Assembly (NCBI RefSeq): GCF_963678635.1
Contig: NC_087066.1
Span: 20,307,996 to 20,371,995, forward strand
From: Symsagittifera roscoffensis
Taxonomy: Eukaryota > Xenacoelomorpha > Acoela > Convolutidae
DNA: 64,000 nt
Reading direction: 5' to 3'
The notes under the pieces are model-generated. The model saw nothing but the letters and a program-made list of their open reading frames with translations. It made no database searches and had not been told where the DNA came from. Shown piece after piece: positions 1 to 11,689 of this stretch. The translations under genes and the position numbers were made by a program. Position 1 is the stretch's first letter. Every line of letters begins with the position of its first letter.

Positions 1-2
1 GC

Positions 3-364
3 ACTGTTTACGAGAGCTATCCGGCATTAAAAAAGACTGAGATCAACGACTCAACCTCGCTCGAGCAGTCTCCCAGAAAAATTCTCTTCGCGTATGGCTG
101 CGAGTCAAAGCCGTTGTAAGAAAATCAGGAGGGATGGATTCGTGATTATGCAGAGCGTGGAGCGGATTGGGATATTCCGACAGCAATGTATCTCGATTCG
201 TTTGTAAGAGAACAGTTTCAACTCCAGAACAATCAACTTCCTATTCGGATGCTCGGGTTTCATCGACAGAGAGTGCGGAAGCAATTGATCTAGTGAACCC
301 AGATCTCATTCAAGGTACCCCTCCAAATGCAGCTTGCTATGCGCCAAAAAAGAGAAAACTATAG
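3..364 (+). CDS. 3' end of an unknown gene, candidate nuclear protein
   Basis: I do not recognise the protein. Frame 3 is open from the window edge and reaches a TAA at 117-119. That stop overlaps a GTAAG donor at 116-120. Splicing 116-153 (acceptor TTATGCAG, 38 nt) or 116-183 (acceptor CCGACAG, 68 nt) restores an open frame to the TAG at 362-364 in both cases, so the acceptor is undecided. The tail is Ser/Thr-rich and ends APKKRKL, close to a classical monopartite nuclear localisation signal. The composition is less AT-biased than the sequence after 364, which looks like 3' UTR. The 5' part of the gene lies outside the window. The alternative is that the upstream frame simply ends at 119 and the downstream frame is chance. 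Confidence 0.4.
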
Positions 365-1320
365 TTTCGAGAGTTCTAATAACTTAAACAAAAAACTTTC
401 CTTTGTTTCAAAAATTATTCCAAGGATTTGTATTTTTTAGTTTGATTTGATTTTTAAGTTGTTTTAGCTTTAACGTGAGTATATTGTTTGTTTCAGTTTT
501 TATTTAGCCTAGTAGATCAATTAACTTTGCTCTGTAAAGTTTTCAACAAAATGTAAGAGAAAAAACTAGAAAAAAAATCATAAATCGAATATAATTTTTT
601 GCTAAAGTTGTTGTTTGAGAAAGAATGAAAGAGAGAGATAAATACACTTGCTCATTAGTGAACCCCAATTGGAAAATCCTTTTCAAGATGTTGCTTTTTT
701 TTCAAAATATAGTGTTTTAGACCATAATTTTTCTTTATATTACGTTTATATACACGTTTTGGATGTAAAACTGACAATTTTTTGGTAAAAAAATGAAAAA
801 ATGAAAATTTATGTTTTTTTTTCGAAAATTGAACATGACCCTTAATCCTGCTCAAAAAATCGAAGCAATTTCATTGAGTGTATTTTCAATAGATTTTTTA
901 ATAATTTTTTTCCCATATTTTTGATGAATATTTACTCAAAAATCAGATTTTCTCAAAATCTCGAAGTTTTTTAAGCGTCTACTCTAACTGAATGGGCTAT
1001 AAACAATTTTAAATTTCTACGTTTGCCCTAATTAGGCATCCGGCAGCTGCTAAAAATTTCCTACCACATTCACTTGGATTTGAAATGAGAATGAATAATT
1101 TAAGCTAAAAATGAAGAAAAAAAATCAAAAAACTATGTTTTTTAAATTTTGAACGCGACCACTAGAAATGTGCTCGAGATACTATAAAATTTACCTGCTT
1201 TTTTGATAGATTTATAAGACGTATTTTTAATTTTGATTTCATTTTTTGACAACATAATAAGTCTGAGGTAAGTTTGAGCAAATTGGGAAAAAAAAACTTT
1301 TTTTTTTTGAATTTCCTTCT
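365..1320. other. AT-rich non-coding stretch
   Basis: Poly-A and poly-T rich sequence after the terminal exon. The first part is probably 3' UTR. No convincing coding frame, repeat unit or TIR was seen. Short minus-strand frames here are low-complexity Lys/Phe runs. Confidence 0.5.
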
Positions 1321-1464
1321 TCAATCAAAATAATCGCACGTTTTTTGACAACACTGGTTTTTGAAGTTATGAATTATTTGTCTACTGTATCTAATCGTTC
1401 GATATTTGCGATTTGAAAATTTTCCAATTAAACGTCTTAGTTGGTCAGGTGTCAGTTGTACCAT
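1321..1464 (-). CDS. Short unknown frame downstream of the ATPase relic
   Basis: On the minus strand an ATG at 1464-1462 opens a frame of 47 codons beginning MVQLTPDQLRRLIGKF, basic and Arg-rich. It follows the 3' end of the ATPase relic in the same direction, so it may be the remnant of the next gene of the same element. I cannot assign a function. It is too short and too close to a broken gene to be called functional. Confidence 0.25.
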   Translation of the reverse strand: MVQLTPDQLRRLIGKFSNRKYRTIRYSRQIIHNFKNQCCQKTCDYFD

Positions 1465-2165
1465 TTTTTTTATTAGACACGTTTTTTTTTCATTTGCGAT
1501 TGGAGTAGTTTCTGCTTTAGATAAGGGTTTAAAAAAATTGTTGGCCCAGTCCGTGTGAGGTTTGAACAATATCTAAAACAATCTGATATACGAGGGTCCA
1601 AGTCGATTAGAAGATGCCCAAAAAAGTCTCTGTCTCTGGTAGCTAATTCGTATCAGCTTCTCAAAATTTTTGATACATTCAATTGTCTTCCTAAAAGATC
1701 TAGTTACTCATCCTCACGAGAAGATTTGAACAAAGTGATGTGTGAAGCGTTCAAATCAATCGTACGCGACCATCGACTTTGTTGAAACAAGTTTTGTTTA
1801 ACATATATTACATCTATCCCGCTATGTCTACCCGTTGTCGCTAATCTGACAAATTCCTTGTCATTATAGATGTCTCCACATAAATCATCGAAAACTTGAA
1901 AAACATTTTCTAAATTTCTTAACAACTTGAATCTATTGAGTTTCTTGAACATCACATTTTTACTTCGCGAGAAGACACTTTTCTGAGAATGCAGGTTGCA
2001 TCTCTTTGTAAAGATATAGAACGGTTCCAAATTTAGGTTAAAAAGTACTTCCCATCAAAAAATTGAAGATTAACTCAGTTTTCTCGGATACTGAGGGTCT
2101 CACTCTCGGCATGAAAACACTTGTCGAAGTATCAATCACTTTATTCATATCCTCGGATTTGACAT
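1465..2165 (-). pseudogene. Relic of a FtsK/HerA-type (viral packaging-like) ATPase
   Basis: Read on the minus strand, the pieces lie in the order expected for the P-loop ATPase family found in Polinton-like and DNA-virus-like elements of animals. A P-loop-like motif (RPSVSEKTEL, 2100-2071) has two glycines replaced. A Walker B VFDDL lies at 1895-1881, a sensor-like segment VKQNLF at 1802-1785, an Arg-Thr-Ile-Asp-Leu-Asn motif near 1770-1750, an LFKS segment, and a C-terminal HLLIDLDPR at about 1619-1590. The frame is broken by stops near 2030 and 1703 and by frame changes between motifs. The family role (driving DNA into a capsid) is known. Assignment to a particular virus or element type is inference. 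The gene is dead: both P-loop glycines and the continuous frame are lost. Confidence 0.6.
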
Positions 2166-2520
2166 TACGTAACCAACCAAGCCGGATAAAATCGAAAACC
2201 AGACCAATCAAAAAAAACTTCCTTTTCTTCATGACACAATGATTCCTGGGATTGTAATGACGTATATAACAAAAAACAGAGAAAATGCATCTAAAAAATA
2301 GTTTCGTTGGTTAGAATTATCAGAATAAGTTTGTTTCAAAGACATATAAATTTCGTGAAATATTTTTAAATCAATAGGAGTTACTCTGCTTTTTTGCAAT
2401 TTTTTTGTTTGCTTTTTCCAACACCTCTCCAACCTGCTGAATTTCAAGCCAGTGGAAATAAAAGTAACCTTGCAGATACTTTTTAGACTCATTAAGATAA
2501 CAGTCGAAAAAAATTAAATA
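2166..2520 (-). other. Possible upstream part of the same dead element
   Basis: Minus-strand frames at 2229-2492 and 2113-2232 continue upstream of the ATPase relic without recognisable motifs. Their proximity and shared direction suggest decayed element sequence. This is not supported by homology I can name. Confidence 0.2.
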
Positions 2521-4040
2521 AACCACCGGAAGTTTTTTGTATTTTGATAGCTTGTTAAAGTATAGACGGATTTTTCTCTAAAGTCTTTATCAACCCATAT
2601 TGAGTTAAAATCAAACGAACAGTCGAATACACTTTCATAATCAGCAATATTCAAATTGCTCACAGTACCATGCTTTTGTTTTGTACAAATGCACCAAGAT
2701 ATTTGTTGAAGCTCGCTAAAATAAATTTGTTATTTGAAAACTAACTCGTGTTCTTTCTTTGAAATTTCCCTTGCCCTTTCGAGAAAGACGACGTAGCGTT
2801 CATTACAGAGTTTGAAAAACGAGTTTTTTTCTGCGGTTGAAAACACTCTTAATTGTAAATATTCATTATCAATATCTTCAATTGGAAAGTTTCTTTCGTT
2901 TACAAAATCCTAGGATGAGAGTCCTCCAAAAAATTGACAACCCCTCTCCTAGGATTTTGCTTTACATGAGGACCCCCCGCCTTAGGAAGGACCCCCCCCC
3001 CCTCATGAAGGCCCCCCCTTAGGATCCGGGACACGATACAATACTACTAACAATTCTCTTTCATTTTCAGTGAACGAAGTGGAGAAACCTATTTAAATCA
3101 TTTTGTTTCAGTCAATTTTGTTTTCAGGATAAAAAGTTGTTGAAGGAGTTCACACACTTTTTCATGAAGTTGAACTTGAGGTTTAATTGATGTTAAATTT
3201 CAAATTGTAAAGCTTATCTCCTAAATCAAGGGTCAAGAGCAGGATTTAGCTTTTAAATTCAAATGTTTTTTAGGTTTTAGTTAAACGTGTAAGTTTAGAT
3301 TAAAAAAGCATCAATTTTTTTGTTCTGTTTATGCGTGAACGTTCGCTAAGCACCTGAACCAAGCTGGTTTTCTTATGAACTAACCCTTTTTCCTGCACGA
3401 ACCAGGCGAAGTTCTAGAAAAGCTTTTAAGTATAGGTTTTAGAAATTAAGCCATGTTATGTGAGTTTTGACTTTTTTGTGCCATTTATTATTGTAATAAT
3501 TTTTAAAAGTGAAACTTGAACAGAATAAAACCGTCAACTTTCGAAAGTTTTTATGAAACCAAATATGCTTCAATCAACCCGGGTTGAGGTTGTTTTGTGT
3601 TTCAGAAATGTATCAAAAACTTTCATTTTTTTGCATCCATGTATCATTCATGTTGCCGATGTCCTTTTGTTTCCAGGTAAATTTAGTTACTTAAGCATTT
3701 CAACTACCAACGCTAACACATTTCAACTTTTTTGCGGCCCAAAACTTTTTTTTTGGTTGTTTTCAGCTGTGGGGGTGAATACAAATTTTTTGCAGTATTT
3801 TTAAAGAAAATCAACCATTTCCAAACAAATTCAGTTTCTCACGTCCGGTTTCTCCCAAGGCTAGCCCTGCCAAGCTAAATTTCTATTTTGTTGCAAAAAA
3901 AAAACCGCGCGTTTACGTGGTTTCTCGCAGATTTTATACGGTAAGGCCATTTTAATCGTTTTTATCTTTTGTAACGACACGTAACAAAATTTTGAAAACA
4001 AATATCGAATTTTCGTAAAAAGAGAAACTTAGTTCAAACA
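2521..4040. other. Non-coding, with C-rich tract near 2940-3020
   Basis: No gene recognised. At 2985-3017 there are runs of C separated by short AGGA/ATGA spacers; 'cctaggattttg' at 2947 resembles the ends of the local hAT-type MITEs but lacks a full TIR. The rest is ordinary AT-rich sequence. Confidence 0.4.
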
Positions 4041-4139
4041 TGGATGTGACATAGAGGTTTCATCGATGTAACATCAATGAACAAAACTGTCATAACATAG
4101 ATGTCACATTGAGTTTTCATCAATGTTACATCAATGTTT
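4041..4139. repeat. Two-unit palindromic repeat (GATGTNACAT)
   Basis: Two units of about 55 bp carry 'gatgtgacat', 'catcgatgtaacatcaatg' and 'catcaatgttacatcaatg'. Each unit is partly self-complementary, so the block can fold. No function is apparent. Confidence 0.5.
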
Positions 4140-5329
4140 CCGTAATAAGTTATAGAAAAACAATGAACATAGGAATAAACATAGTTAATACATTCTTTTG
4201 GTCTGCTACTTTCATGAAACATGTCATAACAATGCAATAACAATGAATCACTAATGAATTTCCATGCAATATCAATCCGTGAACCCATTATCAAATTTAT
4301 TTAGAATCTTTTTCGACCTACCAGAATGCAGCAAAATTAAAATTCTCAATACAAAGCTCTGGCGCTAAATACTATTTTTATTTATAGGGGTGGAGATTCT
4401 TAAGTAAGTATATAGGGGGGATTGTTAAGTAGACCCTTTATTTATCACTTATAGCAAAAAAAATTTCTTCAATTTTTGAGAAACCTCTTAATTTGTAACT
4501 TCTGTTGCGATATTCAAAATTTTCTGTAACATCCCGTACCTAGCGGATGCTGCTTTTCTAGATAGAAAAGTTATTGGATTACCTAGCTAAAATTTTTGTA
4601 TTTTCTGTACAGAAATGATCTTTCCTTCCTTAGTTTAGAAGCAAATAATTTCTGGATAGAAAAAACCAGAAATCGGTTCACTGCTCAGCCGCAACGAGAT
4701 AAACATGCTTCGAGTATACAAAATAGCAGTTGCAATACAATGTAATTGAACACTTGTTATAACAATTGTTGCTTTGCATTAGATTGCTAAACTATAAAAT
4801 ATTGTCAATTCATGTGGCCTGGCAGTTAGCACAGCAGCCGAAGACTTTTTTTTAGCTAGAAATAGCCTAGACTTAGCTAATTTTTGATCAGAAAAAAGAT
4901 GAGATCTAAACAAAATTAAGAAAATCCCGGTTTTATTTACACATTGTTGCATCATTTCACAAAGACTTTCTGACCAATAAATAAGACTAGGTATAAAGTA
5001 ATCCCGGTCAGAAATGATTAATTTTCTCGATACGGGAGACAAAATCAGCCAGACATTTTTATCAGAAAAAAAAACTTTGAATATTCATTGATTATTTTTG
5101 TTCAAAATAGTTTTTTGGCAATTTTTTGTTAGATTTGGAACCATCTATATAATTCTAAATCTTTTTTAGACTAACATAATTATAGTATTTTATTTTGGCG
5201 GCCATAATTAACAATCACTTGCAAAGTTTTTTTAAAATTAATTAATTGAGCATAAACTTAGATGTAAAGAGTTAAGAGGCGATAACTATTTAACTACTGA
5301 AATCTTTCATCTCGCTACTCTTGCATTGA
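4140..5329. other. Non-coding AT-rich stretch
   Basis: No supported gene, TIR or tandem repeat was found. Frames present are short and of random composition. Confidence 0.4.
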
Positions 5330-6055
5330 TTTTGTGAAAACACGCTCAAAAGTGGGCTCAATTGTATGTCAAAGGGATTTCATCAAAACGCCAATTGTAT
5401 CTTCAGGGGATTTTGTGAAAACGCGCTCAAAATTAGGTGGCGTCCCTCATGCTGGAGGGACCGAATGCTTGAATTTTACTTGGGCTTATTTTCTTATTTT
5501 CAGCCAATCACAATTGAGTATTCAGAAATCTCAGGAAAATCGCGAAAATCTCAAAGAAAGCAAATAAAACCAGGCCATTAGCGTTAAAATTGCCCAATAA
5601 GATAATAAGCAGATGAAAGAAAATAATGCCGGATCAAAGGCGGAATGGAACAAATTTAATATTTTAAGAATACTGGTTTAAGAAAAATGGAAAAACAACA
5701 AACTAAGTTTATTAGATCTGCACCTATTAAATCTGCATCTATCATACTTATTATATATCATTTTCTGTTAATATTGACTTCGATTTTGTGAGAAAAACAT
5801 TTAGCCAATAGGAACCCTTAGTGATTTTGATTGGTTGAAAACTGTCCAGCATTCGGTCTCTCCAGCATGAGAAACCTCCCCTCAAAATTATGCTCAATTC
5901 TCAAGGGGATTTTGTGAAAATGCCAACTGTATCTCAAGGGGATTTTGTGATAATGCGCTCAAAAACAGGCTCAATTCTCAAGGGATTTTGTGAAAATGCC
6001 AATTTTATCTCAAGGGGATTTTGTGAACAGGCGCTCAAATTTACTGTGGACATGG
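5330..6055 (+). repeat. Degenerate minisatellite, units of about 30-37 bp
   Basis: Repeated units carry 'ggggattttgtgaaaa' followed by 'cgcgctcaaaa' or 'tgccaactgtatctcaa'. Units occur at 5330-5440 and again at 5880-6050; the intervening 5446-5871 is an inserted MITE. The array runs almost to the N gap at 6069, so its true length is unknown. The in-frame translation is a by-product of the repeat, not a gene. Confidence 0.75.
5446..5871. mobile_element. MITE with about 24-bp terminal inverted repeats
   Basis: The left end 'ctcatgctggagggaccgaa' (5446 onward) matches the reverse complement of the right end 'ttcggtctctccagcatgag' (5852-5871), and the match continues inward for several more bases. 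It is 426 bp, has no coding capacity and sits inside the minisatellite. A clean target-site duplication is not visible, so the superfamily is not assigned. Confidence 0.75.
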
Positions 6056-6068
6056 AAGTTTTGAAAAA

Positions 6069-6268
6069 NNNNNNNNNNNNNNNNNNNNNNNNNNNNNNNN
6101 NNNNNNNNNNNNNNNNNNNNNNNNNNNNNNNNNNNNNNNNNNNNNNNNNNNNNNNNNNNNNNNNNNNNNNNNNNNNNNNNNNNNNNNNNNNNNNNNNNNN
6201 NNNNNNNNNNNNNNNNNNNNNNNNNNNNNNNNNNNNNNNNNNNNNNNNNNNNNNNNNNNNNNNNNNNN
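6069..6268. other. Assembly gap (200 N)
   Basis: Exactly 200 N, a conventional placeholder size. It is flanked left by the 5.3-6.05 kb minisatellite and right by a short (TC)n run at 6269-6280, so the gap is probably caused by repeats. Reading frames spanning it are meaningless. Confidence 0.98.
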
Positions 6269-6280
6269 TTTCTCTCTCTC

Positions 6281-7660
6281 TCTTGATCTGCAGCATTTTT
6301 TCCATAGGCGTGGAAGAGTAACAACAGATGGAAAAATTATCACTTTAAACTAATAAGTTTTCTCACTGTGTGTTTTGATTTATGTATTGATCTTCTATTC
6401 TAAATGGATACCTGCTACTTTGTGTATATTTGATGTCCAGTGGACTTCCCGGCTATTTTTGTTGAATGAAAAACAAACAATTTCAATTCAAATTTTTCTT
6501 TTTTAACCTTTTTTTAAATTTTGATTTGTCAACCTTTGATACTATTGGTATTTGAACACTCTTTTTTATGGCTCAGTTAAAAGATTCAAACTTGTGGGGA
6601 AGTCAATGTTTTTTTGCCGAAATCAATGTAGAGCCACCGAGCCTATGAATAATAAGGATTAAATAGTTTCATTTAGCAATAAGCGCCGAGGAGAACTTAG
6701 ACGTTTATAGTTTGAAAGGACCATAAGTAACAAAACCAGGAGTTTTAACTCTAGAAAGAGATCAGGGTTCAGAAAAGGAACAGTCGAGGAAAACAAGGGA
6801 GGCCAGAACGAAACAGAGACTACGAGTTTTAAAAAAATCACTGAGCAGAAACACAAATTGGCGGCATGAGAAGAAAGGTAGCAGACAAAATTAAGATCGT
6901 TGTTTTACTTCACCCCGGGCGCGGGAGGCTAAACTTTTTTTTACCGAAAACTTACTCGAGTTCAAAATTTGAAATTTAAAAACTTTTCCAAACTACCACA
7001 GTCTGCATTTGTAAAATCGTCAAAACTTCAATCAAACGGTATAAATTATTATGACAAAAATAAAAGAAGACCGAAAATCATATGAAAAGTTCTGAGAGGC
7101 ACATTAAGATTTAGCGAGAACATACGAGAAAGGAGAACAAGCCAAGCAAGATTTACGTGACCTTTTCATTTTCAATATAAAAATCTTTGGTCTCCAACGG
7201 ATACTTAATCAGAACATCACAACCCAATGGATGCCCTAAGCCAGGCAATCACCGAGAAAAAAAAAGAATTTTTTAACCATCTCAAAATTATTTGTCTTCA
7301 TCAAGCAATAATAAAAAGTTGCACGAAATTGCTAGCCCTGTAAAGATAGAATCGAGTTTGAAGAAAAAAAATCCAATTCACACAAGGATTTCACGCTTAT
7401 AGAAAAAATACCTCAACATCTGTCTGGCGAAGGAACTCAGATGTAATGTTTGTATATATAAGGAAAACTTTAAAAATATATGCAAACCGAGGCAAGCAAA
7501 CCAGCTGTAGTAATTGTAGAAAAAATGTAACCAATCAGAATTGTCAAAACCTCCATCGGAGCTACTTATAGAGAGAAGAAGAAATTTTTTGCATTGTGAT
7601 GAGCTCACGAAAGGAATCAATGCTTACGATGATTATTTCGTACTAAAATACAAAACCATT
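6281..7660. other. Non-coding or decayed sequence
   Basis: No recognised gene. From about 6940 there are phrases such as 'tttttttaccgaaaacttactcgag' (in part) that recur at 9680 and 12710 next to integrase fragments. The stretch may therefore be an older copy of the retroelement that fills 8.6-13.5 kb. Confidence 0.3.
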
Positions 7661-7664
7661 CACG

Positions 7665-7853
7665 ATGAGGATGACATCGACAGTAAAATTTGTAAAAATC
7701 GAACTCAATGAAGTTGCGATTTTAAATTGGAACATTCCAGTGGACTCGGCTACCCCGTTCAGTTGCCTTAAACAGAATGTCATATACGAGCTGATACAGA
7801 GGAATTCGTTTCTGAAGATATTAAATATAGACAGGAAGTATCGTGCCTACTGA
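7665..7853 (+). CDS. Unrecognised 62-codon frame
   Basis: A frame from ATG 7665 to TGA 7853 has mixed composition (for example FVKIELNEVAILNWNIPVD) and looks more protein-like than its neighbours. No motif is recognised. It precedes the gypsy relic region, so a decayed element gene is the likeliest explanation. Confidence 0.2.
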   Translation: MRMTSTVKFVKIELNEVAILNWNIPVDSATPFSCLKQNVIYELIQRNSFLKILNIDRKYRAY

Positions 7854-8639
7854 TTAGGTTTTAACTACGCTACAATCAATATCATCGGAAAAATTGTTAT
7901 TAAACTTCAATCCAATGAATGGATGTGCGATGAGACTCCATTTTTCAATAGCGCCGGCTATGAAATAAATATTTTGTTAAAGCAAAAGGTACCGAAGATG
8001 GTAATTAAAATTGCCAAAAAAGATTTCTTTAACCAATTAAATCAACCAGTCATTTCCAGAATCATTTTTGTCAAATGACAAACAAATGCAAATTCAAAAT
8101 TATATAAACATTATAATGACGGTTTGAACAGAATAGGAAAAATCTGATTGGAAAAAAAAAATGACCCATATCCTCTCACCGATAAAAAAATTTCCGTCCA
8201 ATGGAATTCGAGTCCCTTCACGATAGTTACATGGGTTTAAAAACAAATATCATATGCCATAGTATCAGGAATCAATCGGAAACATCTCTTCACAATTGTC
8301 AATCAAAAAATCCGATCTTGTCTGATTCACTAGCTTTGTTTTGCTAAATATCTATATTCAATCAAAACATTGTGAGAAAGCAACCAAGTAAAAGAACTTC
8401 AGTTTAATGGGAAGCAAAACTAATGGTACATATTGTTTTTTATCTATTTCTAACGCACTTTTAACTATTTCTAAAGGACTTGGTAACAAAAAACTTTCTA
8501 GACATGAGTGATTTCAATCTTCACTTGTACCAATTGTTATACTTATGACATTTTAATAGCATCAAAGAGATTGTTGGAAGAACATGAGGATATAAATTAA
8601 GGACCTCAAACTATTGGTCGCAAACCCCGACTCAATAAA

Positions 8640-9420
8640 GATCTTACCCAACCGAAAATTGTGATTGATTTAATATTTTTTTGGTTCAGCAAACCAATAC
8701 TCGAAGCTTGTACCGAATCTTTAACCCTATGTTCACTGTTACGCTTCTTGTTGAACAAAATTTCTGTATTTAATTGAATCACACCAGAGGGCATTTGAAT
8801 CTCTAAAGAAAAACAAAGTTTAAAATTTGAAGAGCAAAAAAAAAATCTAGGCTGAAAACAAGTGCAACACACAATGGACTAGAGTCCACAAAAGAGCAAT
8901 GCAACGAAAAACTGTGGACAACGATAGTGTTTCCCCAATGGGTCAAAACTTTGATCAGTTACAAATCAGAAAGCTTCATACTCCGCAGACTGACCCGTTT
9001 AGTAAACAGTACGTTAAGTTACCTTTTATTTTCAAAAACTTACACATAGCATGGAAACATATGGGATTCACAGACTTCCTTCTTAGACTCCTTTCTGGAA
9101 AAAAAACCTCCCAGCCCTACATTAGACGAACAAAAATGTAGTTGTAACAATCAACAAAACCACCAACAAACTATTGTAAATGATGAGTGTACAAACTAGA
9201 AAGGTAAAAATATCTAATATTGAATAGTACGTTGAACGTGTACATATTAAAAAGTAGTTTTCATACTGAGAAAATATTTGTATAGAAAGTAGAGTTGGAA
9301 ATTTATTACACACAAAACGGTCGTCCATTGAAATTATTCTCAATTACGTCACCGACTCAATGCAAATTGGCAATTTATATTTCTTATAATCGGTGAGGCA
9401 ATTTTGTTCCATTGGGCTAA
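8640..9420 (+). pseudogene. Duplicated retroelement segment (first copy)
   Basis: Several phrases here recur in order at 11370-11690: 'gagggcatttgaat' (8787 and 11534), 'agcctgaaaa'-type text, and a 'gtccrcaaaa' segment just before the recognisable RNase H piece. The region is thus a diverged duplicate of a Ty3/gypsy pol segment upstream of RNase H. The frame 8899-9141 is open but has no motif that I can name. A further diverged copy of the repeat unit listed at 9817 lies at about 9235-9480. Confidence 0.4.
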
Positions 9421-9689
9421 TCAAAGTTTGATTTTATTTTTTATAATTTCATCAAATAAGTGTTAAGTGCTACTCATTCCAGTCCAATCGAAAACACTTT
9501 CATTTATAAAACAATCTTATGAAAACTATTTTACGTCATTCTAATTGAACGACCTTCACACAGACAAAAAAAATTTCTGCCTAGAAAAAGAGAATTAACT
9601 TAATTTACGTAGACACTAAAAAGAACCAACTTTGCCATAAATTATTAAGCAAATACAAAACAACCTTCGGCCTAAGTTTTTTTACCGAC

Positions 9690-9816
9690 CATTACTCGAG
9701 CAAATGAAACAAAAAACGACAGTAGACAAGAAAATCTTAAAAGAGATGAAAAAAAGGCGATGAAAGCTGAAGACTTCTAGACAAATATGAAGCGTACCTT
9801 AAAAACTTCAAACCGT
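9690..9816 (+). pseudogene. Gypsy integrase N-terminal fragment (older copy)
   Basis: The sequence parallels 12745-12845 (the better preserved integrase N-terminal piece) with many changes and an early stop: KKILKEM... and DKYEAYL here against KVLNEV... and NRYGAYV there. It is interrupted at about 9817 by the repeat unit. Confidence 0.5.
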
Positions 9817-10260
9817 GTAAATACTATTTTTCATCCTGAGAATATACTACCGTCAGGTCGAAAGTGTGAAAAGTTATCAGAAATGCAACAGTAGTCGTTC
9901 TTTGCAATTTTTCTCACTTACATCAGCGACTCGATTCAAATTTTATAACTCAAAATAATCGCGCTCAGAATCTTCTTAAAGCAGTTGTTTTCCTTTGGGC
10001 TGATCCAAAATTAGTTTCAAACATTTTATTTTAACAGGTAAGTGGTAATTTTACCTACATCCGATCCTATCGATAAAATTTTTAAAATGGACCATTCTAG
10101 TAAAACTGATTTTACTTCAATCTAATTGGGATTTATCACAGAAAAGCATACTAATTCTGCCAAAATATAGAGAAGGAACATAAACTGCGTAGACAATAAA
10201 ATATTTCATTTTCGCCAGAATTGGTGGAGGAAATACAAAACTAGATATGAAATTGTTTGA
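9817..10260 (+). repeat. Dispersed unit A in the gypsy relic
   Basis: The unit starts near 'aaccgtgtaaatactattttt' (in part) and contains 'tactaccgtcaggtcgaaag', 'cttacatcagcgactc', 'gcgctcagaatcttc' and 'acctacatccgatcctatcg'. The same order is found in units B (11015) and C (12240). It carries no frame that I recognise. Confidence 0.7.
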
Positions 10261-10334
10261 ATTGTAAGCAATCGATAAGAACTGATGGTAACACTGGGCG
10301 TAGCAAACACTCAGAACTATCCTAACTAAACGAC

Positions 10335-10480
10335 CCGACCGAAGAAATCAATTTGGAGTCTCGCGGCCAGTTCAATAAATCTAGGTGAGGGATAAAACTT
10401 AACCTGCCCTGTAACAATGACTTCTTGACTTTCCTTTCAGCTAGAGTGCTAAATAAGAACTCTTTATTTTTTCCGCTTAA
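10335..10480 (+). pseudogene. Gypsy integrase core fragment (older copy)
   Basis: The phrase 'gaagaaatcaatttgga' (10344) is identical to that at 13131 in the better integrase relic, and what follows aligns loosely with the LDFxGPLDKS... and SAKVSNN segments there. It is full of stops. Confidence 0.5.
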
Positions 10481-11014
10481 GTTTTTTTTACCAATTGCTG
10501 CAATCTTCTGGGATTTTTATAATCCATTAGAGTAGACCATGTATCAAGTTTTATCCCAAAATTTCCTCAAAAGTTACGCAAAATGATTCATAGAATTTTT
10601 CTTTAAAAGCTTTGATACGACGTTCTTTGCTCTTGAACAAAATGAAGCTCTGAACATCAAATTTTCTCAGTCTAAAATCGCATGTTTCTGCATGAATTTA
10701 AGCCAAAACATTCAGATGTCAACTACACTTCACGCAAGAGATGTCTGCAAGTCTTTTTAACTAACTAAAGTTTCATTTTCCCTCATCCGAAAAAAGCAGT
10801 CAAATGGCAAAAAATTGCTATCCTCCACACAAAAATAGAAAGGTTAGGGTTATAGACCTCCATTCTAGACTCCTTCTGGAAGGTTAATCTCAAACTGATA
10901 TCAGGATAACGAGTCTACAAATGCTCCAATCTACAAAATCAAGAAACTCAAGAAATTAGTGTAAAACGATGAAATAAGTAAAGCACGATTTGTTAATCAA
11001 TACTGCAACATACG

Positions 11015-11290
11015 TAAACAGTGTAAATAGTAATTCTCATCCTGAGAAAATACTACCGTCGGTTGGAAAGTGTGAAAACCCAACAGTCGTTTTTTTGCAT
11101 TTTTTTTCCTTTACATCAGCGAATCAATTCAAGTTTTGTAATTCAAATTAAGAGCGCTCAGAATCTTTTCAAAGAAGCTGATTTTTTTGAGCTAATCAAA
11201 ATCATTTTCAAATACTTAATCTTATCATGAAAGTGTTATTTTTGCCTACATCCGATCCTATTGAAAAAAATTTTAAAAATGCATCAACCT
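11015..11290 (+). repeat. Dispersed unit B (shorter copy)
   Basis: Same order of landmarks as unit A: 'atactaccgtcggttggaaa', 'tttacatcagcgaatcaatt', 'gctcagaatctttt' and 'acatccgatcctattg'. It is more diverged and shorter. Downstream sequence parallels 8640-8900. Confidence 0.65.
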
Positions 11291-11689
11291 AATTTCTTCA
11301 AGAAAAAGATAGAATGGTTGTGGTTTTAAATAATTTATAAGACTGAAAAATTATTGGTCGGAAAAATTAATTCTAAAAGCAACATATTCAACCCGAAGAA
11401 CATATCCAAGTTACGATCTATTTTTGATTCAAAAAACCATTTAAGGGAAATTATACCAAAATCTTAAAATTTTTGTTCACCGCACCGCCGGTTACTGAAC
11501 AAAAAGTCTGTTTATAATTGAAGCAAATCTTATTGGAGGGCATTTGAATTTTAAAAGACTTATTTTAAATTTTACAAGAATTATTCAATGCAAAATAAAA
11601 TGAACATCAAGCCTGAAAAAAATGACACAGCAGATTAGGGTCCGCAAAAGGGCAATGTCACAAAGAATATAACAAAAGCTTTTGTCTCG

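Noticed and set aside
2985-3017. C-rich tract as a G-quadruplex or i-motif
   Set aside because: Runs of C are present, but such tracts recur as part of the hAT MITEs here; no regulatory context.
5330-6055. Possible CRISPR array
   Set aside because: Units are degenerate and contiguous without unique spacers, and the host is eukaryotic; it is a minisatellite.
5890-6343. Several frames of 100-140 codons across the first gap
   Set aside because: Most codons are N; these are not evidence of coding.
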